From: Pisolithus tinctorius
Taxonomy: Eukaryota; Basidiomycota; Agaricomycetes; Boletales; Pisolithaceae
Assembly: GCA_024663395.1 (NCBI GenBank)
Contig: JANFAH010000003.1
Span: 3,596,001 to 3,660,000 of the forward strand
Length of the DNA: 64,000 bases
Direction of reading: 5' to 3'
The notes beneath the pieces are model-generated. The model saw only the letters and a program-made list of their open reading frames with translations. It was not told where the DNA came from and searched no databases. Shown piece by piece: positions 36,701 to 47,631 of the stretch. The first letter of the stretch is position 1. The number at the start of each line of letters is the position of its first letter. A program made the translations under genes and the position numbers.

Positions 36701-37233
36701 TTCTTTTCAACCAGGGTCACAAGGTTCACAGTGGGTTCTTCAACGGCAACAGAGGAGATGTTGCGTCTCAATTCTTTCGATCGGTCGGTTTTCTCGTCAA
36801 TAGACAGCATACCCATCCTCCAATCCACAACAGGGTTGTTTTCTTGGAGCCAGGGGAGACCCAGAATGACGTTTTCTGTTCCGCAGTTGATGACATGGAA
36901 AAAGGACTGGTGGACCAGTCCTTTAACCTTGAAGTAGAGGGTGGCAGAAAACAGTATTCTTCCCTTTGAGTTCTGGGTCCCATCAGCATTTTTAGCGAGA
37001 ATGGGTTCGGCAAGGCGTTGAGTGGGGATTCGGTGCTTTCGCACAAAACCCCAGTCGATGCAGGAAATTTCTGCTCCGGAGTCAACCAGAGCAGTAGTGT
37101 TGACGACTTTCGAGGTAGTTTCTGATGCGTAGAGGGAAATGGGGATTTGCATAGTATGTTCTGGTGTAGACGTTACAAGTACAGGCGCAACAGAAACTAA
37201 ACTGTCCTTAGTTTGGGGAACATCTGGCGTCAA
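33764..37233 (-). pseudogene. Gypsy pol: protease, RT/RNase H, integrase (three lesions)
   Basis: Protease has ALVDSGAEISCID (36649-37233). A TGA near 36573 separates it from RT. RT shows CQDYRYLNKNMVK, FTKMDVRSGYNNV and the catalytic VVYMDDLLIFSND. A homopolymer length change near 35889-35896 shifts the frame between the ORFs 35821-36486 and 33957-35948. RNase H follows (FVITTDASKYATGG, YDIYDRELL, VKVFTDHKNL). Integrase has HHDHPSAGH with CAVCQQNK, then CDLVTDLPMSNGYDSLLVVVDH and SDRGPQFTS. A second TGA at 33957-33959 separates the integrase end from the chromodomain. All lesions are single-base in scale, consistent with recent loss of function. Confidence 0.88.
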
Positions 37234-37247
37234 CGCAGAGTTCCCAT

Positions 37248-38357
37248 TTAAAAACCCTTTCCAAGAGCTCTAGCGATGTTCACTAAGGCGATGGAGGGGC
37301 CAGTGACTCTTTCTTCATCGTCACTTTCTTCTACTTCCACAATTTTGCAGATTTTCTTTACTTTCTTCTGGGGAGTTTTCCCTTTGTCTGGACATTCTCG
37401 GGAGAGATGTCCTTTGTTTCCACAACCGAAACATCTTCCTTCTTTGATGTGACGGTCTCGTTCTTCTTTGGAGAGTTTCACTCCATCCACATCCATGGCG
37501 TTAGGATCTTTTTCTTCGGCAAAATTGTTCCTGGGGTGGAACATTTTCTTTTCTTTCTTTCCAAAGGTTTCATTGACCTTTCTCCATTTTGCATCGAACT
37601 TCTGCGCTTGGGTGTACCACTCAGTAATCTTAGTGGGGGTGGTCTCCATCATGTGGATTCGGTTCGCGATGAAAGGTTTGAGTCCTTGTGAGAAGAACTC
37701 GATCAAGGCGACGTCTTCCGTGATGGTTGAATCAGCTGCAGCGGTTCGGAAGTCGGTGATATATTGTTCCACCGAATCTTTTTGTTTCAGGGTCCGCAAT
37801 TTGGCGATAGCGGTACCTGCAGTGTCGGTGGAGGTAAATGATGCTTTGAAGTCTTTTACAAAATCGGCAAAAGTGCCGAAACTTGGGGGGTTCTTTTCCA
37901 GAGAAGTTTTCTGGAAGGTGGCAGCCCAGGAATGGGCAACATCTTTCTTCATATATGACAGGGCGTAGACTACCTTTTTGGTGTCAGTGTCGTACAGTTC
38001 TTCATTTACCAAGAGATAGGTCTGTACGGAGTACAGCCAGCTCATGGCGTTCTTTTGGTTTCCATCAAAGTCGGATGGAGCACCAATCTTCAGTTCTGTG
38101 GCTTTGGTGGCATTACCGACCGGTGCCTTTGATGATGAACCGGACATCGTATTCTGTGGTTGGATTGGAGGTGTAGGAAGTGTGGCGGGTACTGGTGGGA
38201 TAGGAGTACCAAGTGATGCAAGGGACTGGGTGAAAAGGTTCGAGAGGATACCAGAGGTAAAGCCTCTATCTGGTTGTTCAGGTTCGTTGGAGGAGGTGTC
38301 TGTGACAGTGCTCTCCTGTTCTTCGTCAGATGACGATTCTTCGCAAGTGGGTCGCAA
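37248..38357 (-). CDS. Gypsy gag (capsid and CCHC nucleocapsid)
   Basis: An open frame of 369 codons. The N-terminus is acidic and Ser/Pro-rich. The capsid-like core contains FDGNQKNAMSWLYSVQTYL, then EQYITDFRTAA and ALIEFFSQGL. A nucleocapsid knuckle CFGCGNKGHLSREC (C-x2-C-x4-H-x4-C) lies near residue 310. It forms particles that package element RNA. The frame is intact and ends with TAA at 37248-37250, directly after a GGGTTTT heptamer that would allow a -1 shift into protease. Confidence 0.88.
   Translation of the reverse strand: MRPTCEESSSDEEQESTVTDTSSNEPEQPDRGFTSGILSNLFTQSLASLGTPIPPVPATLPTPPIQPQNTMSGSSSKAPVGNATKATELKIGAPSDFDGNQKNAMSWLYSVQTYLLVNEELYDTDTKKVVYALSYMKKDVAHSWAATFQKTSLEKNPPSFGTFADFVKDFKASFTSTDTAGTAIAKLRTLKQKDSVEQYITDFRTAAADSTITEDVALIEFFSQGLKPFIANRIHMMETTPTKITEWYTQAQKFDAKWRKVNETFGKKEKKMFHPRNNFAEEKDPNAMDVDGVKLSKEERDRHIKEGRCFGCGNKGHLSRECPDKGKTPQKKVKKICKIVEVEESDDEERVTGPSIALVNIARALGKGF
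37251..37257 (-). promoter_or_regulatory. Candidate -1 frameshift heptamer at the gag-protease junction
   Basis: On the minus strand the bases are GGGTTTT, in phase with gag as G GGT TTT, which fits the X-XXY-YYZ slippery pattern. The gag stop follows at once, and the protease frame is -1 relative to gag and open across the site. No downstream pseudoknot was assessed. Confidence 0.5.
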
Positions 38358-38443
38358 TGGCGCCCAACGTCGGTTGTTTTGGGGGTTCGTGGTGGTGCAC
38401 TAAACAGTGACCGTTTCAGCCAAAGGCTGTAGACTTGAGCTTT

Positions 38444-38895
38444 TGTTACGCTCGACCGAAGTCAAGACGTAGGGAGAGCTCGAATCGCAGACTAAGGTTT
38501 CTACTGAGCAAACGGCTGCAGCAACCTCTGTAAACGACAGAGGATTTAGGGCAACGCCAGTAAGAGTGGTCCTGGTAAGGGACACTGAGGGCGAAGTTCT
38601 GAGAATGCTGCATATAATTGAGCAGCTCAAGTCTGGAGTTCCAGGACTTGAGCCGGCAGTCTAAATACTACAAGGAAATGGACCATGAGGCATCCGCATG
38701 TATCGAGGTAACTACGCCATTGGTTGAACAATGACGACACATGTCCAAAGCATGTAACGAGCTAGTAATGCTAGTGGTGGAAACAGAGAGCTGTTGGACC
38801 AGAGAGAAGATGGCTCTAAAAGGAAACTAAGTCCAACAGGTCAAAAGCAAGGCAAACGTACAGTAAAGAGGAAAAACTAGGGGTGAAACGTAACA
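38444..38895 (-). repeat. 5' LTR of the Gypsy chromovirus
   Basis: 452 bp, about 97% identical by eye to the 3' LTR. The duplication CTAAT follows at 38896-38900. No standard tRNA primer site was recognised next to it. Chromoviruses of this type often self-prime, which could not be tested by eye. Confidence 0.93.
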
Positions 38896-39610
38896 CTAAT
38901 CTGCATTGTCCAATGCAGTGCTTAAAGCTGACTGGGTTGCTCTGGAATTATGCAATGCAGTTGGAACTGTAGCTGTAAAGCTCTTATATGTCAACTCGAG
39001 TGATCCTTCAGTGACCAAGCTGTTACATGCCAGCACCAATGGAGGAGGGAAGTGTCAACAAGTGACAAGGTTACATAAGTGGCCAGTGGATGAACCTCTG
39101 ATGAACCTTAGATGAACCTTAGACAAACTGGCCTTTTTCCCATGCTTCTATTTTTTGGCAGGTTATGTATCACCACTAGTATCATTTCTTACCCCTTGTC
39201 CCTTGTTCTTATGAGCTCATTTTCACATATATATACTTCACTTCTCTCACTTACAAAACCCCTCAGTCATCTTGCCCATACTCAGGCAGTGGCTGAGCTA
39301 TTTTCTACTTAGTTTTTGTCAGGAAGTAATCCATGAGATCCTGTCCAACTGGTAAGTCAAGGTTAATCTGCACATTGCTTGTGATACCAGAGATATTGCT
39401 ATGGTCTCCATGGATGAAGTTCAACATGTCATAGACCCATCCTTGGATTGAGACCCACCAATCATTGTTGCCAGTATGCTCAGCAGCCTTGTTTGAATCC
39501 CACACCTTGTCATAATTTGGACACAGGAACTGCCCAAACTTGATGATATAAAAGATAATGATTGCATTGAGTAGAAAGATGAGCATGAAAATAGCCAACT
39601 TCTCTCACCA

Positions 39611-41710
39611 TGCTAATTAGACATTGGAATATGTCATCCAACAGATGAGACAAAGAATGAAGGAGGGTATCAAACCTGTGAGTCCATACAATGAATTGTC
39701 AACAGCAAGAGCAACTAGTTGGCACCTCTTCCACTGCCACAGGTGCAGAATTGATAACAGTACCACTGGCACCTTCCTTTGAAGCCAGTATTGACAAATG
39801 GGAGTAAGGCTGACATCAAGTTGTGAAAAATCATGCTGCAATGATGAAAACCATGAAATTGCACTGCCTAAGCTGTCAAAATACATATACTGACTGTTTA
39901 AGTGGATCTTGGGGGGGGGGGGTTCCATAACATGATCTTGTATATCAAACGAGCAAAATTGATAGTTGGATAGGCCCAAAGCTGTGAGGGGCTGTGGAGT
40001 GTTGTGTGACTGTCAGCCTCTGTTGGCACATGCTGCTGTATGCTGTTGTACCAGAGTGTACCTGACTGTGTGGTCATGTTGCTGTCAGCATGTGCCCCCT
40101 GTATACACTGGACCTGACTGTGTGGCTGTGCTGCTGTCATGCTGTCATAATGAAGTGCTGTAAGTTGCTGTAAGTTGCTGTGGCAAGTGTGCCAAAAACC
40201 TGGGTTTGCTGATGGCCAGCTGTACCAATCAGCCCAAACTCCAGTGTAACATGACTCATTCACCATGCTCTTCTTCCAGTCATATCTCGTGTGTTTCTAT
40301 GTAGAAAAGAATGCATGCAGTTGCAAACAGCTACATGTGTTTTTCAGGTAATTTCCTTGGAAAGAACAGTCAACTTCTACAGAGCAACATCCCTTCTTGA
40401 CATTGCTATGGGATGACAAGGACCTGGATTCATATGTATGATTTTCATATCACCACTGATGACTGCATATACTTCACAGGTGATAGCTTCCTAGGAGACC
40501 TTCATGTCACTAATGCCAATGTTCTCTCCAATTCCCCTTCACAGAGAAGAACACCATTTCTGAAATCACTTGCCAAAGCTCACAGGCACTTCCTAGACTG
40601 ACTTTGGCACTATATCCAATGCCCTATACACTTCCTTCTTCAATGTCCATGTAAGGTCATTGGGTATGAATGCAGCAAGGTGAGGTGGCATTTTTGTGGC
40701 AACTGACAAGCTCTGAGGTAAACAGGTTGTTCTCTTGATTGGTGACTTGATGGCATGTATACATGCTCAACAAAATGGATGTGTTTATCCATTTTCATCC
40801 ATGAGTGGGATTGAGGACTGTGGAAGGTACTTTCACTAGTGCCAAAGACCCAGGCATGGCCCAACTGACCCCTCAGGGCCTGTCAAAAAAGAGAGTTGGC
40901 ACCAACCCTGCTTCCCTTCTCCATTGAGAGAAAGAATTTCAATTTTGATCCATATAGTGTGCAACCCCCTTCCATTTCATCCATAGTAGGGAATGCTCCA
41001 TATGGTACCACATCATTGACATGGTCAACATGTAAGTCCTGTCCCATATCCCACATACAAACAAGATCAAAGACAATGATCAATCACCTGCCACTGCCAC
41101 ATCTCGAACCCCTAGGTGGTCTGTGAAGGGCTTAGTAGCATACCAGAGGACAAAATCTGGCAATGGGGTGAATCTGAAGACACTTATGTGGGTGTTCCTA
41201 TGCTCAGTTCACCATTGTGCTTACCACTCACTGTCATGTACCATGTGCATGACAGGTGCACATGCAATTGTGAATCCCATCTGGCTGGCCTCCATTTTCT
41301 GATGGGTCATTGCATGTCACTCAGCTGTCAGTTGCTTCCACACCTCTCCCAGCTCTTGTGGAACTATGTCAATATCACAATCACACTATAGGACAACCAG
41401 TATGGACAATACAGGCACTGTTGCTTCGCAGATTAGTACTGCATGTGATGGTTTCAAGTTGCTTGTGTGTAGATGTACCTTGGCATGGACTGCTCATGTA
41501 CAATATATATATATATATTGGGGGGGGCAGGGTAACCAAACAATGCAGTTAAGTTCAGTGCAATGTAGCCTGAGGAGAGTATTATTTGGACAAGCTAATG
41601 ACCAAACTAGAGGGCCTGGTGGATGGTCTGTGCAATGTCCTAAGTGTTCAGTGGAGTGGGACTCTTTGCTGTTTGTGGAGTCCAAAATTAGGTTGGTTCA
41701 AACTTCTAAT
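39611..41710. other. CpG-poor sequence without a recognisable gene
   Basis: It may include upstream exons of the dead chitin synthase near 39611-39720 (SLYGLTGLIPSFILCLI on the minus strand looks membrane-like). The rest shows only short frames, a G-run at 39911-39920, imperfect GCTGCT/TGCTGT repeats near 40030-40190 and an (AT)n run at about 41502-41520 followed by a G-run. Confidence 0.4.
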
Positions 41711-41938
41711 TTGCACAACTGACAATACATGAAGTACTGCCAAAATTCCAGTAACAGATTTTACTTCAAGTCTAGAATTAGTGTTCCTACATGTGCTTGC
41801 ACTTGAAGCTGTTAGGTGATTAGTATGGACCATGGCAAAACTTCAAGTGCAAGCACATGTAGGAACACTAATTCTAGACTTGAAGTAAAATCTGTTACTG
41901 GAATTTTGGCAGTACTTCATGTATTGTCAGTTGTGCAA
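41711..41938. repeat. Perfect inverted repeat: 98-bp arms, 32-bp loop
   Basis: Bases 41711-41808 are the exact reverse complement of 41841-41938 (98 of 98), around the loop 41809-41840. Both flanks stop matching immediately. No target duplication was identified. The two ORFs that cross it (one per strand) are mirror images, so they are not genes. It may be a miniature element or a hairpin-RNA source. Confidence 0.85.
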
Positions 41939-42182
41939 GTTAGGACAAAACTTAAAGTCTCACCCTGCACTGCATGTGTTGACATAACTTCCTATCTTGG
42001 ACAACATCTGGTATTCAACCATACTTAGGCCCTGTTCAGAATGCCAGTTGAAAAATTTTGAAAAAAAAAGATATGGAAAATTTCTCTCATGGTGTCATGT
42101 GACATAGGTTGTGGGAACATGATTAGGTAACCTTGTCCTGTTCATCACTCCCCTGGGATTCCTATGTAGTGAGCCACCTGAC

Positions 42183-43404
42183 ATGTCCAATTCATCCAGC
42201 AATGGTTCTAGGCAATCTCTTCACTCAAGTGGCCCAGTGGATCCTACCATTCTGCAGAATGCTGGTAAAAGACCTACCCATGCACAAAGCTGTCTCTGGA
42301 ACATGGAGGAGGAGATTGCTCTCCTCGAATTCTTACTCGAGTCATTGCCTCGTGCTGGTGATGGAGGGTTCAAGGACACAGTTTTCAAGGCAGCAGCGGC
42401 TCATTTGAGAGCCAAGTTTCCAGTGTACAAAGGTGTACCAAAGCATACATCAGCATGCAAAAGCAAGTACCATGGGGATGTGAGTAGCATCTTATTATTA
42501 TCTTGCTGTCTAATGTCTTTGTAGCTCAAAAGGACATATGCTCTTGTGAACAATCTCAGGAGTGCTTCAGGTTGGACTTGGTCAGACGAGCATGGTTGTG
42601 GAATTACAGATGACAATGATCCTCAGTGGCTTGCATGGGTGCAGGTATTGATTGCTCTTATCTACCTGCGATCACACATGCTTACCATAATTGTAGGCTA
42701 ATCGCAAAGTAGAGAAGTTCAAGAATGCCGGGTGGCCTCACCTCCAGCTCATGGACCAGCTCTCATCTGGAACAGAGAAGGACAAATATGTCATCTGTCC
42801 TCCAAGGGGAAAATCCAAGAAAAAAACAGATACACCCACCCCTAGCACCAAGTCGACTTCCAACCAGGTGGCATCAACTTCGCTTTCTCCCTTTGTCATT
42901 CCTCAAACTCCCAACACACCAGCATCAAGTTCCCCCACCCCCTCACTCCCCTTCACGTTCCTTGCACCTTCCACAGTCTCCAGTAGCTCCTTGGCACTGA
43001 CCAGTGTCAGTCATGGAAAATGCAAGATGGTGGGCAGTGCAGGCTCTGATGCTGGGTCAGTGTCCAAGCAGACACGGTCTCACCCACTCAGTGAACAGGC
43101 AAAGATGCAGATGGAAGGCCGAGATGCATTGGAGCAAATGGTACAAAGTCTCAGTGGCCTTGCTATGAGCCCCATGCCCTCTGCACCAGTAAAGACAGCC
43201 ACTGAAGAAAGTATGGAGATGGCAACGCTTATTATTAATGCCCTTGATATGCCTCAGCAGGATCACTTCGAGATACTCAACTACCTTGCCACTCCTGGCA
43301 ACATGAACCAAATTATTATCTTCAACAAACTTGAGGAGAACATGCACATCAGGTGGATCCAGTGGAAGTTGTTACAAGTTTGCAAGTCAGGTAATGTCAT
43401 TTGA
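42183..43404 (+). CDS. Myb/SANT-like protein of the Harbinger element
   Basis: The partner protein of PIF/Harbinger transposases, thought to bind DNA and assist the transposase. Exons: 42183-42479, 42525-42644 and 42697-43404. The Myb/SANT-like domain spans residues about 30-140: WNMEEEIALLEFLLE, FKAAAAHLR, HTSACKSKYH, LKRTYALVNNLRSASGWTW and GWPHLQLMDQL. A Ser/Thr/Pro-rich linker follows, then a helical C-terminal region (residues about 240-330). The frame is open across all three exons. Confidence 0.7.
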
Positions 43405-43556
43405 GTAGTTTGTCACGAAGTCTGTATACAATGTAGCACGCATCATCTTTTACTGCAGTTTCTTTGGACAATATGATGCAATTTGAACGCAATACAATTG
43501 GATGTGACTGATGAAAATACATGAACAATACACAAACACTACATAGTACTATCAGT

Positions 43557-44881
43557 TTATGCGGGTGGAGGTATTCCATGGCAGTGATGCTCATCCAGAT
43601 AATCTTCCCACATCGACCAAGCAATCTCCTCATGATACCATTCTGCATGCTGCCTCTCTGCAGTACTTGACACCTCTCCTCCAAGTTTGGGAAGAAGACT
43701 GTCATAGTCATCTTCCTGGAAATCAATGTCTTCATCGAGGGGGAATATGTCAGGGTCAAACGTTACACCAAAGTTATGCAAGGCACAGAGTGCCATTGGA
43801 ATTCTCGCTTGTACTTCAAGACTGAATTCTGGTGTGAGCTGAAGTATACACCATTGACATTTTAGAACTCCAAATATCCATTCAACTATGTTCTGAAGAG
43901 CAGCATGGCAGAGGTTAAACAGTTCTTGAGGATTTGATGGTCTAGATGAGTGGAGGGGATGAGTCATCAGCAACTGAAAGTGAAGTAATGATATCAAGCC
44001 CTTACTTCAGTCTCAACTGATGCCACTCCTTCAAGTGGTAACAGATGCCCCAGTACGGTATGAGCAATGCATCACAGCTACCAAATCCAGTGTCAGCCAG
44101 CAGATACTTGCCTAGAGGAATGCACAAGTCATTCATATATGCATCATGCCAGAGAGCAGCATCAGCAACCGAGCCATCCCAGCCACAGAGTGCACACATG
44201 AAGCACAAGTCAAAGTTGCATATGAAGAGGCAGTTTTGAGATAGATACCCCTTGCAGTTCCACCAAGTCACCTGTTCTTCTAGGGGCACATATGCCCGGA
44301 TATGCATGCCATTGACAGCACTGATGCAGTCACAAAAAAAAATAAAGCGTGGATCACAAGTGATAGTTTCAGATGGGGGGGTCGTCAAATTGGGGAATTT
44401 GACTTGCGATGAGTAGAAAGGATCAGATGAAAACTTGATGAGGACAAGTTTGAAGTATCTGAAAACTGTACAGCTCCATTATTTCAGATCAAGAATAATA
44501 TGACTCACTTGGCTATGGTTTCCAGTGTATGTTGAAACCTTTCACCAACATGGCGAGAGGAAAGTCCAGTGATGCAGAAGTAGAGAAAGATAGCGAGTTG
44601 TTCTTCAACGGAGATACCATGGCAGCTTCTAGAAAAACCACAGTCACATAGAATGTATACAAGGGCTTCAAATTGCTCTTTTTGAACACTGAGGTTGTTC
44701 TTGATGCACTGCGGATGGCCATCTAGCAGTTCGTAAACCCAGGCAGATAAGGGATCGGTGTAGAAGCAGAAAAAAATAGAAGCTGGTAGTAGTAGCATGC
44801 ATGGGCAATAAGACATGAAAGTAGGGCCAGAAGACGATGTTGGTGCACAACCTCATGTTGAGCATTGGCATTGGTATCCAT
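43557..44881 (-). pseudogene. PIF/Harbinger DDE transposase, inactivated
   Basis: The DDE_Tnp_4-type transposase. The N-terminal HTH part shows WVYELLDGHPQ, VEEQLAIFLYFCITGL and SRHVGERFQ. After an intron near 44462-44508, the catalytic core reads CISAVNGMHIRAYVP, YLSQNCLFICNFD, GWDGSVADAALWHDA, KYLLADTGFG and YHLKEW, then after a second intron (about 43936-44000) NPQELFNL, NIVEWIFGVLK and IPMALCALHNF. The first catalytic Asp, normally in a (L/V)DG motif, is Asn here (VNG). Arg residues usual in this family are Cys, Gln or Trp in the NLCHAALQNIVEWIFG block, consistent with CpG decay. The first exon also changes frame at an A/T run near 44770. It is not expected to be active. Confidence 0.8.
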
Positions 44882-45499
44882 AAGGACAGCATCGCGTGGT
44901 TAGCACATAGATCGATATGCTCACATAAACATATGTCACGTGACACCACGAGAGAAAATTTCCGTATCTTTTTTTTTTTCAAAAATTTTCAACTGGCATT
45001 CCGAATAATTAGTGTTTACACAATGGTTAGACATTCATTCTGACTTCAAATCTGAGCAAACATGTGGAAAAGGACCTAAACTTCGAGTACAGATTTTTTC
45101 AGTATGTCATCACAAACTCTAAGTGTGAGATTGACATATTGTATTACATATAACAGGGTACTATATAGTGGAAAACTCGCTGTGTCGCTGGCCACACCTA
45201 TTCACCCTCAATGTCGTAGTAAAAGGATATTCCACTTTCCAAGAACCACGTCCAGAATACTCGAGGGATACACTGCAGGTGTGTATGCTACAACATACTA
45301 AATGGCGCAGGAGATTGTGACTGCACTAAGGGTAACAATCAGGTACGTAAGGAAATTTCATACGTAGATTACGGTGAGCACGCGTTCGTGCATGGAGAGA
45401 TCGTTGAGAAAATAGCGATTGGATAGATGGCAACTTTGAAAATTTCCCCCTACTCTACTCCTCCCACGATGTGAAGCCCTTGTCGACGTGACCGCTGTT

Positions 45500-46629
45500 T
45501 CATGTTGAGTTCACCCAAGTTTGATCTGGGTGGTCCTCCCACACGTGCTGTCGATAGTTATCCTTCCTAGTGAAGGTCTTCTTGCAGGCCTCGCCATACT
45601 GGCAAACCCAACCTCCAAGTACCCCCTTAGCGAGACCTTACACAAGGGGTGTGCGCACCTTCGTCATCTGTATGCATGCACTTGACGTGCCTCGTTAAAT
45701 GCTCGTTGCGACTAAATCTCACCGCACAAGCAGCAGCGGGACAGATAGACGGCCTGTTTTTAAGCTCCCCGTTCTTGGATCGGTATTTGACTGCTTTCCC
45801 ATCGGGTGAGACGGGTGCTTGCCGCCCACGCGTTCTTCTTCCAACTCTGGATAGAGTGGACGGGGTGGGCATGGTGAGGGGGTTCTGTGTCTGCGTGGTC
45901 GATATCGGTTGGGATGGTCCAGGTGTTGGTGTCGGCGGACAAGCATAGAATGGTGTGGCGGGAAATACGCTGGGATCAGGTAACAGGTTCTGCATCTGTG
46001 TGGTCGGTGTCGGTTGGGATAGTCCAAGTGTCGGTGTGAACGGATGAGTATTGCGGTCGAGACGGGCAACATGCTGGTATTAGGTACCATTTCCAGGAAG
46101 GGGAGGAAACACGCATCCCGGGAAAGCGGCAGAGAGCGTTCGGTTCTCTGCGGGGTGGACGGGTTGCACAGGTTCTGCGCCTGTGTGGTCGGTGTCGGCT
46201 CGGATGGTCCAGGTGTCGGAGTGAACGGAGGAGTATATATGGTTTCGGCGGGCCACATTGCCGGCAGAAGGGGGTAAAATGTATCTAGGGAATCGGTAAA
46301 GGGACATTGGGACTGACGGTGGGACCCATACCTGCTGAAGGGTGACTAGCAATGAGGGAAGACAAGGCAGCCGCAAGTTCCCAGTGGTGACCAACGGAAG
46401 GGGTCTCTGCCATTAGGTTGAAGTCCGCGGGTCGGGTAAGGCCATTGTCTCCCCCTATGGCGTGCAGGACGCAGGGTGGGTGGCTCGGCTGATCCAGCAG
46501 TAGACGCGGGGTGGAATGAAGGCCTGCGACTTGTCCAACAATATGCATGCTAGCCAGCCCGGGGTGGGTAGAAGGGGACAACGATAACTCAAACGGGGAG
46601 TCGATGTCTGACCGGGTCACGTCAGCCAC
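45500..46629 (-). CDS. C2H2 zinc-finger protein, probable transcription factor
   Basis: The start ATG at 46629 gives MADVTRSDIDSPFELSLSP. Two C2H2 fingers sit at the C-terminus: CPAAACAVRFSRNEHLTRH followed by VKCMH, and after an intron near 45640 CQYGEACKKTFTRKDNYRQH followed by VWEDH. This paired-finger end is common in Agaricomycete regulators. The middle is Pro/Thr-rich and contains three related units with the pattern TPTxGxSxPxxTTQxQN, coded around 45880, 46010 and 46190. About three introns explain frame changes (for example around 46080-46120); exact junctions are approximate. It likely acts in the nucleus, target unknown. It lies in CpG-rich DNA and looks intact. Confidence 0.68.
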
Positions 46630-47631
46630 CTTGTCGTACCCACCATGAACAGCGCGTTCTTCGGCTGTTGCATACGATGAAGAATACGAATACGTAGTGT
46701 TAAGATTACAAGGTAGGAGAGAGTGGGAGTAGACCGAGAAACACCTCGGAACTAAGATGTTGTAGAGGGGGAACGTTGAAGTAAAGTTAGCTTATGTATG
46801 GTGGCCGACATCCGATCGCTCTGTTCAAGATTAGTACCACTCGTTCTAGAATTTCTGGGACAGGGAAAAATCCGTCAACCCTCTCTTGTCGCATGCTCTC
46901 GGACACTTGGACAGACGTACCTCTGTATAGTTACAGTAGCTCATTTGGTGGCCACAGCGCAGTTAAAAACACCACGACGATGGCCACAAGAGCAACATGT
47001 GCAGGTGATTGTACACATCCTCATCGATGGCGTCAAGAAGCTAAGTCTGCAGAAACAACATTGTCAACGCGGAAGGGAACTCGGTTTTCAAGCAGGAAAC
47101 ACCCAGCTCGGACGTCAGGCTCTGGCAGTCAGTGCAAACGTGATCGAGTACCTTCTTACACTCGCCAATTCTATTTACTAAAGGGAAGGACAACCTGTCC
47201 GAGCATCCATGCACACCGCCAGCTGACATTCGCATACACTCCATATGAAGGGATGCACCGCGGTGTCAACGTCCACTACAAGACAAGCTGCATCGCTCAC
47301 GTGAATGACCAACAGCGGTAGCGTGGCGACGAAACAACCGATTAAAGGACCATGGTGAGTACCAGGCCGGGGATGGTCGCGGAAGAATTCAGTGAGTGCT
47401 GTAAGTCGTTGAGGCGCTCGTTGACTTCCACATAGGGAAACAACGAACCCTTATCAATTTTGCATCCGTGAACCCATTTGATGTGTTCCGTAAGTGCCCA
47501 GGACGACAGAAGGTCCTCGTACCCGACTCTGTCCTCAATCCAGCCTGTCTAAAGCTGTGTCGCGCGATGTACCACGTGGCGTGTGTACAAGCGCGCTCGA
47601 CTTCGAAGCCAAGATCGCCAGCTATCAGTGT
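46630..47631. other. Intergenic, CpG-rich, no supported gene
   Basis: Overlapping plus-strand frames of 115-175 codons between 46794 and 47321 lack domains and run in several frames at once, so none is called. The part next to 46629 should hold the C2H2 gene promoter. Confidence 0.4.

Larger units (their letters stand above)
32055..38895 (-). mobile_element. Full-length Gypsy/Ty3 chromovirus (6,841 bp)
   Basis: Two 452-bp LTRs (32055-32506 and 38444-38895) start TGTTA and end GTAACA. The 5-bp duplication CTAAT flanks the element at 32050-32054 and 38896-38900. Reading the minus strand, the order is gag, protease, reverse transcriptase/RNase H, integrase, chromodomain and a C-terminal extension. 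A purine tract (AGAAAGGGGGTAA on the minus strand, about 32507-32520) lies next to the 3' LTR. The LTRs differ at about a dozen positions, nearly all transitions and many at CpG. Two TGA stops and a homopolymer frameshift inactivate pol. Confidence 0.93.
30489..39610 (-). pseudogene. Chitin synthase (cytochrome-b5 type) remnant split by a Gypsy element
   Basis: Chitin synthase polymerises GlcNAc at the plasma membrane. The 5' part (38896-39610) has EKLAIFMLIFLLNAIIIFY, LCPNYDKVW and a cyt-b5-like WVSIQGWVYDMLNFIHGDH, then TEGSLELTYKSFTATVPTA. After the insertion: QYMQGALVWDTNE, IWAIWEGGIYNLMDYVN, TLDSSTVSSNMSCIQNAFY, AQCQVQNYMLVF, then [66 protein letters not shown] and GICGETKLTNE. The C-terminal catalytic region (including the QRRRW motif) is absent. 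A TAG interrupts the frame at the insertion site itself, and other stops occur (ITDIFKQ then TGA). Removing the Gypsy element plus one duplication (6,846 bp) keeps the frame. Introns are present and approximate. Confidence 0.82.
42028..45076. mobile_element. PIF/Harbinger-type element with Myb-like and DDE genes
   Basis: The left end is TTA then GGCCCTGTTCAGAATGCC, a PIF-like terminus. The subterminal sequence from GAATGCCAGTTGAAAAATT (left) is found inverted near 44960-45003 (right). The right outer end near 45076 (GGACC then TAA) is only similar, so that boundary is tentative. Inside are a Myb/SANT-like gene (+) and a DDE transposase (-) in convergent order, the usual two-gene content of Harbinger elements. 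Confidence 0.65.

Noticed and set aside
41648..42028. Two ORFs with the same internal peptide on opposite strands
   Set aside because: The shared peptide is produced by the perfect inverted repeat.
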